A stretch of 5,852 bases of DNA from positions 1 through 5,852 of the forward strand of contig QNDO01000105.1 in the NCBI GenBank assembly GCA_003644895.1, written 5' to 3'. Each line of letters begins with the position of its first letter. The first letter of the stretch is position 1. The notes below the pieces were generated by a model, which was not told where the DNA came from, ran no database searches, and saw nothing but the letters and a program-made list of their open reading frames with translations. Position numbers and translations under genes: made by a program. The DNA is from Candidatus Hydrothermota bacterium (lineage in GTDB: Bacteria > Hydrothermota > Hydrothermia > UBA1063). This document shows positions 1 to 5,852 of this stretch, piece by piece.

Positions 1-677
1 AACCTGAAGATATGATTTCTTTAACAATTTCTGGAGCTGAAGTGGAGATCAAAGAAGGCACCGTGGAATCACTTAAAATAAAAGGGGAAGGGGTTTACAA
101 CTTCAAAAGAAAGGATTCGGAAGTAGAAGTGAATTTTTCTGCAGGCGAAGGCACAATATGGGTCCCTCCAGTAAGAAATATAAACCTTAAGGCCACAGGA
201 AGTGAAATCAAAGGAGAAATATCATCTGAATCCATTTCTATTATCGCACAAGGGGCTGAGGTGGAGCTTGATTTAAACAAATGCAGTATATTCAACCTCA
301 AAGCCCAGGGGGCTGAGGTAAAATTGAATTTCGGAAACGGTGAATTGGCAGAGTCTAATCTTTACATTCAGGGGTCCGACTGCCTGATCAATGGTATTGG
401 TGGCGATATAAAAATTAAGGGCGAAGGTTCAGATCTTGAAGCCGAACTCACAAGTAAAATAAAAGACATGAAAATCGAAATGAAGGCTTCAGATGTGGAA
501 GTTAAAGTCAGGGAGAATTTCGATGGGGTTATATTACTTAAAGCCAAATTCGGGAATATTGAGAAAAAATTAGATGTAGAAATGACAAAAGAAGGTGAAT
601 ATTCAAAAATCATTACCGGCGAAGGAAAATCGCGCGTGGAGATAATCAATGATTTCGGAGATATCACTGTTTCATAA
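1..677 (+). CDS. DUF4097-like beta-repeat protein, 5' end outside window (partial)
   Basis: The frame is open to the left edge: codons for P-E-D precede the first ATG at 12, and no Shine-Dalgarno is visible before that ATG. The true start is therefore probably upstream, and the 221 residues from M12 are the C-terminal part. The visible protein is almost all predicted beta strand, with a recurring core of the form L-x-A-x-G-(A/S)-(E/D)-(V/L)-x-(L/V). Copies centre on residues 8, 63, 81, 100, 121, 139 and 159 counted from M12, with weaker copies near 27, 45 and 181, a period of 18-21 residues. The closing FGNIEKKL and FGDITV segments are typical of DUF4097/adhesin-head-like beta-solenoid proteins. 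No signal peptide or membrane segment lies in the visible part; the missing N-terminus could carry one, or a SHOCT-like helical domain as in some relatives. Function is unknown; a cell-envelope or stress role is known for some relatives but is not shown here. The family call is from pattern only, with moderate confidence. Confidence 0.72.
   Translation, partial: PEDMISLTISGAEVEIKEGTVESLKIKGEGVYNFKRKDSEVEVNFSAGEGTIWVPPVRNINLKATGSEIKGEISSESISIIAQGAEVELDLNKCSIFNLKAQGAEVKLNFGNGELAESNLYIQGSDCLINGIGGDIKIKGEGSDLEAELTSKIKDMKIEMKASDVEVKVRENFDGVILLKAKFGNIEKKLDVEMTKEGEYSKIITGEGKSRVEIINDFGDITVS
33..560 (+). repeat. In-frame degenerate repeats of 18-21 codons inside the DUF4097-like gene
   Basis: The protein repeat is partly preserved in the DNA. 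GGGGCTGAGGT occurs exactly at 252-262 and again at 309-319, 57 bases (19 codons) apart. The 15 bases at 33-47 match 252-266 at 13 positions. The copies encode the G-A-E-V core of successive rungs. This supports growth of the protein by tandem duplication of a one-rung unit of about 57 bp, with the other copies diverged to protein-level similarity only. Confidence 0.6.
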
Positions 678-700
678 CCGGTGAGATAATTCTATATGAT

Positions 701-730
701 TAGTGTTGAAAGTACGCTGAGATAACACTA
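701..730. promoter_or_regulatory. Inverted repeat over the promoter (candidate operator)
   Basis: TAGTGTT at 701-707 is the exact reverse complement of AACACTA at 724-730, with a 16-base spacer. The left arm overlaps the start of the -35 box and the right arm overlaps the start of the -10 box. Arm centres are 23 bp apart, about two helical turns, so a dimeric regulator could contact one face of the DNA. It could instead form an RNA stem in read-through transcripts. It does not match CIRCE or another operator I recognise. Confidence 0.4.
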
Positions 731-734
731 AAAT
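706..734 (+). promoter_or_regulatory. Sigma70-type promoter of the M28 peptidase gene
   Basis: The -35 box TTGAAA (706-711) and -10 box TAAAAT (729-734) each match consensus at five of six positions and are separated by exactly 17 bp. A start about 6-7 bases after the -10 box would fall near 740-741, giving a leader of only about 14 bases that still includes the whole Shine-Dalgarno. No Bacteroidota-style TAnnTTTG box was seen in the spacer. The call is by eye and the promoter code of this lineage is unknown. Confidence 0.5.
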
Positions 735-753
735 CCTTCCAAAAGGAGGATTT
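731..753 (+). promoter_or_regulatory. Hairpin that sequesters the peptidase Shine-Dalgarno
   Basis: AAATCCTTC (731-739) pairs with GGAGGATTT (745-753) through nine pairs, one of them T-G, around a CAAAA loop. The 3' arm contains the GGAGG core and ends one base before the ATG at 755. In a transcript reading through from the upstream gene the ribosome site would be masked. It lacks a T-run after the stem and so is unlikely to be a terminator. Confidence 0.5.
743..750 (+). promoter_or_regulatory. Shine-Dalgarno AAGGAGGA of the peptidase gene
   Basis: AAGGAGGA is a near-perfect anti-16S match; its GGAGG core ends 5 bases before the ATG at 755 and fixes that start. It is the 3' arm of the hairpin at 731-753. 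Confidence 0.85.
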
Positions 754-754
754 A

Positions 755-3310
755 ATGCTCAAAGCGCTATTGTTATTGCTTATCGGTGGACCTCTATATT
801 ACATTCAGGACCCCCTGGGAAAAGGAATAGAACCTCTCCTTAAAAATCGAGACATCAAAATTATTAAACAGGTAGATCAACACACATGGCTGGTAGAAGG
901 CGAACTTGAGAAACTCAACACAGGCATCTACAGAATAGCAAGATATTTTAAACCAAAAGGTAAAGTTAAGCATCCAAGTATTAAAACACTGGATATTGAA
1001 TGGGATCCGTTTATAGACTCTGTACTATCTACAATTTCCATTGATTCACTCAAAGCTTTCATACAAAGATTGCAGAATTTCAAAACAAGATATGCATATA
1101 CAGATTCCTGCAGAGCTGCAGAAGAATGGCTTAAAATTAAACTTTCTCATTACGTTGACTCATCTAAATTATGGGGATTTAATCATAACGATACCTGGAT
1201 GCAAAATGTAATCGGCTATAAGACAGGCCAACAGCAACAATTCGTTATGATAACATCACACCTTGATGCCATAACCTATGAAGATCCCTATAATTTTGCA
1301 CCAGGTGCAGATGACAATGCGTCCGGTACTGCAGTGGTTTTAGAAGCAGCGAGAATCTTAAAAGACATAGAAACTGACTTAAGTATTAGATTCGTTCCTT
1401 TTACTGCAGAAGAGCTGGGACTTATTGGAAGTGAACATTATGCGGATCACATCTACACAAATTCAGAGCCCCTTGTGGCTACCTTAAACTTTGACATGGT
1501 GGCATACCAAACACCAGATGGGCATGACTTTGAAATTTACGGAGATTCAACTGGTCTGGCGTTCAACATAATGAAACAGGTAGCAGAGCTTTATACCCCA
1601 ACTAATAATATTTTTATACCAGAATATACATGGGGTTCAGACCACGCACCCTTTGCGCTTTATGGGTATGACTGGACTTTTGTAATCGAAAGTAACTATC
1701 ATCTAAACCCCAATTATCATAAGCCCACAGATTTACTCAGTACACTTAACGACACCCTGCTCCTTAACGCTGCAAAAATTGGAATTGGAACTTTATTATA
1801 TATAACACTTTGCCCTTACCCTCCCGAAAACTTCGCGGCGTACAATGTAGGAACTGGAGACTCCTTAATGGTAAAATGGAATAAACACCCCTGGGAATCT
1901 GTAACTTATTACACACTTTACATGGGAATCAGCCCTAACTACTATACAGACACTTTAAATACAGCTGATACCCTTATATTTATTGGAAACTTGCTTGAAG
2001 ACTCCACATATTATATGCGAGTTCGTGCTAATACTCCTTCCCATAAAGGAATGTTATCCAAAGAAATTAGCATAACCTTGCATAGTAAACCTGTATCTCC
2101 CTCTTTAATTACAATTTCACCTTCCAGAAATGCTATTCAAATTGCTTGGAGGAAAAATACAGAACTTGATTTAATAGGATATAATATATACCGGAAATCA
2201 GAGCTAAACTCAAATTTTATAAAAATAAATGACGATGTCCTCACCGATACAGTTTATATAGATTCTCCCCTTGTTGATCCTTATTGGTTCTCATACTATG
2301 TTACTGCATTGGATTCAGCGATGAATGAAAGTGAACCCTCCTGTACTTTAAGTGCAAGGCCAGTAACGCTATCCAATGGTGTAGGGATTGTAGATGAATT
2401 CAGAGCTGGCAATGGTAACCCATTTTCTCCCTCTGAGAGTATGCAAAAAGCTTTTTTGGATACTGTATTTTCATGGATTGAACATGACATATACAATATA
2501 GATAGTACAAATATCACACTATCCCAGTTGGGGATACATCCAATAATACTGGTATGGGCAGATGATTATACTGAAAATCTTGCTAACGACTATATAGATG
2601 AAATAAAAAAATATTTATCTTGTGGTGGAAGGGTCATATTCTCTGGCTGGAAGCCATCTCAAAATTTCTTAAGATCGAGTTATAATACAAATATTAATGA
2701 CACAATACTCGGACTTCCAGTGGATTCAATATATTTAAGCACCACACTTGACTTTCAGGGTGCTACTCCTTATGGTACATATCCTTCTTTACCCTTAGAT
2801 GAAGATAAACTTCCTCCTAATTTCAACGGAACTCTCCTTAATATAGAAGGATACAAAACAAATGAAGATAACATTTTCTATCTTTTTGACTCATCAACAG
2901 ATGATCCATTCTGGGAATCAATACCTTGTGGTTTAGTAAATCATGATTCTACTATCTTCTATTTTGGGTTTCCTCTCTATTACATAGAAACAGATAGTGT
3001 AAAATCTCTTTTAAGCTACATCATAGAAAACACCGTCAACCGCAAAGAAAAAAATTATCTCACACCAGGAAAACAAAAGGTAGATTTCGTTGTTAAAGGA
3101 AAGAAGCTTTTTTATAATATTGATAATCCACAACCGCGATTGAATCTGAAAATTGAACTTTACAATGTGTTAGGGCAAAGAGTACTGCAGAAATCTTCAC
3201 AAAGACCCAAGGGCATTATTAAGCTCGAAAAATATAAATGTGGAATATATTTTGCTATAATTAAGTTAAATAATACTACTCACAGGAAGAAAATAATTTT
3301 GATTGACTAA
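755..3310 (+). CDS. Secreted M28 family zinc peptidase with FN3 domains and T9SS type A-like sorting domain
   Basis: A predicted exported metallo-aminopeptidase-like enzyme of 851 residues. The start is set by the Shine-Dalgarno at 743-750. Residues 1 to about 17 are a short signal peptide (K3, then a Leu-rich core); the cleavage site is unclear. Residues about 18-85 may be a propeptide. The M28 domain covers about 86-350, with a TRYAYT motif at 111-116 and all five expected di-zinc ligands: H169 (SHLDA), D186 (GADDN), E220, D247 (NFDM) and H322 (YHKPTD). E219 of the AEE motif is the expected general base, and GSDH lies at 294-297. Two FN3-like domains follow at about 355-445 and 446-536, the second with a GYNIYR strand. 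Residues 541-760 form an alpha/beta region I cannot assign, resembling flavodoxin or GATase-like folds. The last about 75 residues (LYNVLGQRV at 802-810, GIYFAIIKL at 830-838, closing KKIILID) are a T9SS type A-like sorting domain, so the enzyme should cross the outer membrane and be released or anchored at the surface. Catalytic competence is well supported; substrate is unknown. Alone on its strand apart from the upstream gene, it probably has its own promoter. Confidence 0.92.
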   Translation: MLKALLLLLIGGPLYYIQDPLGKGIEPLLKNRDIKIIKQVDQHTWLVEGELEKLNTGIYRIARYFKPKGKVKHPSIKTLDIEWDPFIDSVLSTISIDSLKAFIQRLQNFKTRYAYTDSCRAAEEWLKIKLSHYVDSSKLWGFNHNDTWMQNVIGYKTGQQQQFVMITSHLDAITYEDPYNFAPGADDNASGTAVVLEAARILKDIETDLSIRFVPFTAEELGLIGSEHYADHIYTNSEPLVATLNFDMVAYQTPDGHDFEIYGDSTGLAFNIMKQVAELYTPTNNIFIPEYTWGSDHAPFALYGYDWTFVIESNYHLNPNYHKPTDLLSTLNDTLLLNAAKIGIGTLLYITLCPYPPENFAAYNVGTGDSLMVKWNKHPWESVTYYTLYMGISPNYYTDTLNTADTLIFIGNLLEDSTYYMRVRANTPSHKGMLSKEISITLHSKPVSPSLITISPSRNAIQIAWRKNTELDLIGYNIYRKSELNSNFIKINDDVLTDTVYIDSPLVDPYWFSYYVTALDSAMNESEPSCTLSARPVTLSNGVGIVDEFRAGNGNPFSPSESMQKAFLDTVFSWIEHDIYNIDSTNITLSQLGIHPIILVWADDYTENLANDYIDEIKKYLSCGGRVIFSGWKPSQNFLRSSYNTNINDTILGLPVDSIYLSTTLDFQGATPYGTYPSLPLDEDKLPPNFNGTLLNIEGYKTNEDNIFYLFDSSTDDPFWESIPCGLVNHDSTIFYFGFPLYYIETDSVKSLLSYIIENTVNRKEKNYLTPGKQKVDFVVKGKKLFYNIDNPQPRLNLKIELYNVLGQRVLQKSSQRPKGIIKLEKYKCGIYFAIIKLNNTTHRKKIILID

Positions 3311-3321
3311 TTTAGTAGTTT

Positions 3322-3345
3322 ATTATTCAGGTGGTGAATAGTTTT
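3322..3345. terminator. Weak hairpin in the convergent gap (possible terminator)
   Basis: TATTCA (3324-3329) pairs with TGAATA (3335-3340) around a GGTGG loop; the stem extends by one T-G and one A-T pair to 3322/3342. On the plus strand it runs into TTTT at 3342-3345. It sits 11 bases after the peptidase stop in the 33-bp gap between convergent genes, where a terminator is expected. The stem is AT-rich and the T-tract short, so efficiency is doubtful, and it overlaps the last codons and stop of the opposing kinase. Confidence 0.35.
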
Positions 3346-4933
3346 AATATACAAAGGAGCTTCCACCTATAAACTCTCTTAAAATAGAAGTAGGGGGCAC
3401 TTCGTCCGGCATCACGCCCAAAAAATGGAAGAGGAAATTTAGCAATCTTAAAGCCTCTGAATATTCTGGCTCACTGGAATCTATACTGCGCAACAAAGGC
3501 TCTGCATAATTTTTCAACACCGCAAGCTCGTATACAAGGGCACTGTTGAACATAACATCTGCCTCTTCTTGATACGGAAATATATTCTTCTCCTCTCCCC
3601 TAATAACTTTAGGCCACATTTTGAGGGTTTCCAATGCTGTATGTCCTCTATATCTGAAATCTCTTACTATCCTTCTTATAAGTCTTGTATCTCGTGTGGG
3701 AATCCTGTTAATTCTGTCAATATTCAACTGTGTTAATGCAGAGACGTATATCTTAAATTTTACAGAATCATCAACTCCTTCAGTTAATCTAGGATTTAGC
3801 GCATGAATACCTTCAACAATAAGAATATCTCCCTTTTCCATCTTTATTTTGCTACCATGCGGTTTCCTTCTCCCTTCTTTAAAGTCAAAGGCCGGAATTT
3901 CAACTTCTTCTCCTTCTAATAGTTTCTTCACATGCTCAATAAAGAGTCTGTAATCAAGAGCTTCAAACGCATCAAAGTCAAGATTCCCATCTTCGTCCCG
4001 GGGAGTATATTCTCGATCTACAAAATAATTATCCAGAGAAATGGTCTTTGGCATAAGACCATTCACCCTTAAGTGTACCTTGAGACGCTTGGCAAAGGTA
4101 GTTTTTCCAGAGGACGAAGGGCCTGAAATCAAAATAAGCTTTATCCTGTCGTAATTTTCTGTTATGATATCAGCAATTTTACCGATTTTCTTTTCATGAA
4201 GTGCTTCCTGAATTTTTATAAGTTCTGAAATCTTCATTGAATAAATAGCATCGTTCAGATATCCGACATCTTCAATTGCCAGAATCTCAGCCCATCTTTT
4301 GGATTCCTGAAAAGTTTCAAAGAGTTTTATTCTTTCTTTTACCTCTGCCAGTTTTTCGGGATTATCTCGAGATGGCAAAACGATTAAGAATCCAGGACCA
4401 TAGGGAACGACATCATAAATTTTAATAAATGATGTTTCAGGAAGTAACGGACCGGCAAAATAAGCGAAAAAATTGTCCATTTTATACACATTAATCACAT
4501 CTTTAACAAGATATTTTAACAGTCTCAAATCATCCGCTCTTTTCTCTCGCTGAAAAATGGATATCGCTTCTGCCTTTGTGAGTTCCAGCTTTTCTATTCG
4601 GTTATTTCTCTGAATCACCTCAGAAAGTCCACTTTTAATTATTTGAACCGCCTCTTTCGGCTCCACACCCCTAACCTCACCGTAAAGGGTATCACCATAG
4701 GAGTGTTCAATCTTGAGCTGGTCTCTCAAATTCTTTTTATCCAACACATAAGCTACTAAAAACGCAAGTGTTCGCTCGTAGGTTCTTCTTCCTTCACCAC
4801 TTCTAACATCCAGTAGCTTTACTTCACCCCCGTCACTGAATTCATCAAGAAAACCTGCAAGTTGATTGTTTATAATACAACAGGTATATGGGTAATGAAC
4901 TCTACCTGCAATCTCCCAGACTAATCTTCTCAT
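3344..4933 (-). CDS. Nucleoside kinase (uridine kinase-like P-loop domain fused to ThrRS-like TGS/SAD N-terminus)
   Basis: A 529-residue cytoplasmic member of the nucleoside kinase family, predicted to phosphorylate a nucleoside or related small molecule with ATP or GTP; the physiological substrate is not established by sequence. Residues 1 to about 48 resemble the second half of a TGS domain. About 49-190 resemble the second additional domain (SAD) of threonyl-tRNA synthetase, but RxxxF (R54, F58) stands where the synthetase editing HxxxH would be, so no tRNA editing is expected. The kinase domain covers about 262-480: Walker A GPSSSGKT 271-278; SLDNYF 299-304 with D301 matching the catalytic Asp of uridine kinases; VEGIHALN 373-380; and the lid DTRLIRRIVRD 415-425. 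The family-typical tail SILREFIGGS is at 516-525. ATG at 4933 is supported by GGGAGG 5 bases upstream, and a TGA in the same frame 8 codons before it rules out a long extension. The gene follows mutL with a 2-bp gap and is probably cotranscribed and translationally coupled with it. Confidence 0.9.
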   Translation of the reverse strand: MRRLVWEIAGRVHYPYTCCIINNQLAGFLDEFSDGGEVKLLDVRSGEGRRTYERTLAFLVAYVLDKKNLRDQLKIEHSYGDTLYGEVRGVEPKEAVQIIKSGLSEVIQRNNRIEKLELTKAEAISIFQREKRADDLRLLKYLVKDVINVYKMDNFFAYFAGPLLPETSFIKIYDVVPYGPGFLIVLPSRDNPEKLAEVKERIKLFETFQESKRWAEILAIEDVGYLNDAIYSMKISELIKIQEALHEKKIGKIADIITENYDRIKLILISGPSSSGKTTFAKRLKVHLRVNGLMPKTISLDNYFVDREYTPRDEDGNLDFDAFEALDYRLFIEHVKKLLEGEEVEIPAFDFKEGRRKPHGSKIKMEKGDILIVEGIHALNPRLTEGVDDSVKFKIYVSALTQLNIDRINRIPTRDTRLIRRIVRDFRYRGHTALETLKMWPKVIRGEEKNIFPYQEEADVMFNSALVYELAVLKNYAEPLLRSIDSSEPEYSEALRLLNFLFHFLGVMPDEVPPTSILREFIGGSSFVY

Positions 4934-4935
4934 GC

Positions 4936-5852
4936 TTACCTCCCGAATCTCTTCTCAAGCTCTTCTAGAGTAATTCGATAAATAGTCGGTCTTCCATGAG
5001 GGCAGAAAAAAGGATTCTGAGATGCAAAAAGTTGATCCAATAGAGCCACCATTTCATCCTGCGAAAGAGAATCCCCAAATTTGATGGCTGCTTTACATGC
5101 GAGTGTTTTCAGGAAAGAGTCAAATCTTTCCGGTAAAAGTTCAGTATCTTCTAAAGAATTGATAAGTTCCCGTATAAAATCTTTTGTTATTTTCTTAAGT
5201 ATTGACGGAACTTTATCAATTATAACTGAATTTCCCCTCAACTTTCTGAATTCAAAGCCAAAGGCCTTGAACAGATCCTCGTACTCTTCAAATATACTGG
5301 CTTCCAAATTGGTGAGTTCCACAATTATAGGGAAAAGTAAGGCTTGCGATGAGTAGTCTTTATTCTTTAATTTTTCGTATAAAATTCTCTCGTGAGCTGC
5401 ATGCTGGTCAACAATTATTATTCCGTTTTTAGTCTGAGCAAAAATATAGGAATTATGAACCTGCCAGATATTCTGAGGTGTATATTCGTACTGGGGTTGT
5501 AACTCACTTTTTACAGGAACTTCCCCAAATTCTAGCTGTTCCCCCTGCCGCTCGTTTTTGGGTTCCGACAGCACCATTTGAAAACGATCACGCCCACGAG
5601 AGTATACTCCCCTCTCGATAGCTATTGAAGCCCCAATATTTTTCTTTTCCTTGGCTAATGTTTCACTCACTGCCATGTAAACCTTTTCAAAAATTCTAAG
5701 CCCCCTAGAGAATTTAACTTCCTTTTTCTGGGGATGGATGTTAAAATCCAGTAAGCTGGGGTTAATTTCCATTAACAAAATGAAAGACGGATGACGTTCT
5801 CCCTGATTGTAAGCCCTATATATTGCCTTCCGGATACCATCATGCTTCACTC
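4936..5852 (-). CDS. mutL: DNA mismatch repair protein MutL, C-terminal part (5' end outside window)
   Basis: MutL is the GHKL-ATPase matchmaker of mismatch repair, acting on DNA with MutS and the sliding clamp. Only the last 304 or so residues are here. The N-terminal ATPase domain, including its GHKL motifs, lies past the right edge; the visible part begins at the end of the transducer domain (residues 1-65), with the conserved DFNIHPQKKEVKF at 35-47. A short charged linker (about 66-122) leads to the dimerisation/endonuclease domain. That domain carries the complete metal-binding nuclease motif DQHA-xx-E-xxxx-E at 148-159, plus ACKAAIKFGD at 251-260 and CPHGRP at 283-288. QALLFP at 169-174 sits where B. 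subtilis MutL has its clamp-binding QxxxxP motif. This marks the nicking MutL type of bacteria that lack MutH. The codon at 5850 is GTG inside the conserved region, so it reads as Val and is not the start. The stop at 4936-4938 is 2 bp from the kinase ATG. Confidence 0.95.
   Translation of the reverse strand, partial: VKHDGIRKAIYRAYNQGERHPSFILLMEINPSLLDFNIHPQKKEVKFSRGLRIFEKVYMAVSETLAKEKKNIGASIAIERGVYSRGRDRFQMVLSEPKNERQGEQLEFGEVPVKSELQPQYEYTPQNIWQVHNSYIFAQTKNGIIIVDQHAAHERILYEKLKNKDYSSQALLFPIIVELTNLEASIFEEYEDLFKAFGFEFRKLRGNSVIIDKVPSILKKITKDFIRELINSLEDTELLPERFDSFLKTLACKAAIKFGDSLSQDEMVALLDQLFASQNPFFCPHGRPTIYRITLEELEKRFGR
4939..4944 (-). promoter_or_regulatory. Shine-Dalgarno GGGAGG of the nucleoside kinase, inside mutL
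   Basis: On the minus strand GGGAGG forms the last two sense codons of mutL (Gly-Arg), followed by TAA, GC and the kinase ATG. The 5-base spacing to the start is good. A ribosome finishing mutL would expose or re-use this site, so the two genes are probably translationally coupled. Confidence 0.8.

Noticed and set aside
12..14. ATG at 12 as the true start of the DUF4097-like gene.
   Set aside because: The frame stays open to the window edge and there is no Shine-Dalgarno in the visible 11 bases, so it is more likely internal; it cannot be excluded.
95..667. Antisense open frames of 68 and 99 codons opposite the DUF4097-like gene.
   Set aside because: They are low-complexity Ser/Ile/Phe-rich mirror frames without ribosome sites or recognisable motifs.
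716..728. GCTGAGATAACAC resembles the GCTGAGA core of a TPP riboswitch.
   Set aside because: The second conserved half (CTGATCTGG...GCG) and the outer P1 stem are absent, and the downstream gene has no link to thiamine.
701..730. Dyad as a CIRCE (HrcA) operator.
   Set aside because: CIRCE is TTAGCACTC-N9-GAGTGCTAA; both arm sequence and spacer length differ.
731..753. Hairpin as an intrinsic terminator of the upstream gene.
   Set aside because: No T-run follows the stem; the 3' arm is a Shine-Dalgarno directly before an ATG.
5081..5356. Plus-strand open frame of 91 codons opposite mutL.
   Set aside because: It overlaps the conserved endonuclease domain on the other strand, has no Shine-Dalgarno-supported start and no family resemblance.
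5848..5850. GTG at 5850 as the mutL start.
   Set aside because: It lies inside a conserved part of the transducer domain; the ATPase domain must be encoded beyond the edge.

Overview
The window holds four protein-coding genes in two convergent pairs. Both outer genes run off the window edges. The organism looks like a moderately AT-rich bacterium of the wider FCB/candidate-phylum group. The main clue is a secreted peptidase that ends in a type IX secretion (T9SS type A-like) sorting domain. This sits beside a MutL of the endonuclease-active (MutH-less) type and a nucleoside kinase fused to an aminoacyl-tRNA-synthetase-like N-terminus, an architecture known from Clostridia, Thermotogae and several candidate phyla. 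A lineage such as WOR-3/Stahlbacteria or a neighbour would fit, but this is inference from gene style and not a phylogenetic result.

Plus strand, left half. Bases 1-677 carry the 3' part of a DUF4097-like protein built from roughly ten beta-strand repeats of 18-21 residues. A 77-bp spacer (678-754) follows with no terminator. It contains a good sigma70-type promoter (TTGAAA, 17 bp, TAAAAT), a 7-bp inverted repeat lying over both promoter boxes, and a hairpin whose 3' arm contains the Shine-Dalgarno sequence of the next gene. Bases 755-3310 encode an 851-residue exported M28 zinc peptidase: signal peptide, M28 catalytic domain with all metal ligands, two FN3-like domains, an alpha/beta domain I cannot name, and the T9SS-type sorting tail.

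Minus strand, right half. mutL (from beyond the right edge to 4936) and a nucleoside kinase (4933-3344) form a tightly coupled pair with 2 bp between stop and start. The kinase Shine-Dalgarno lies inside the last codons of mutL. The kinase converges on the peptidase across a 33-bp gap with a weak hairpin.

The two halves look functionally unrelated: envelope/secreted proteins on the left, DNA repair and nucleotide metabolism on the right. I see no mobile element, CRISPR array, tRNA or rRNA. No wholly new system is evident. The most interesting material is the layered regulatory spacer 698-754, the unnamed peptidase domain (residues about 541-760), and the N-terminally reduced TGS/SAD region of the kinase.
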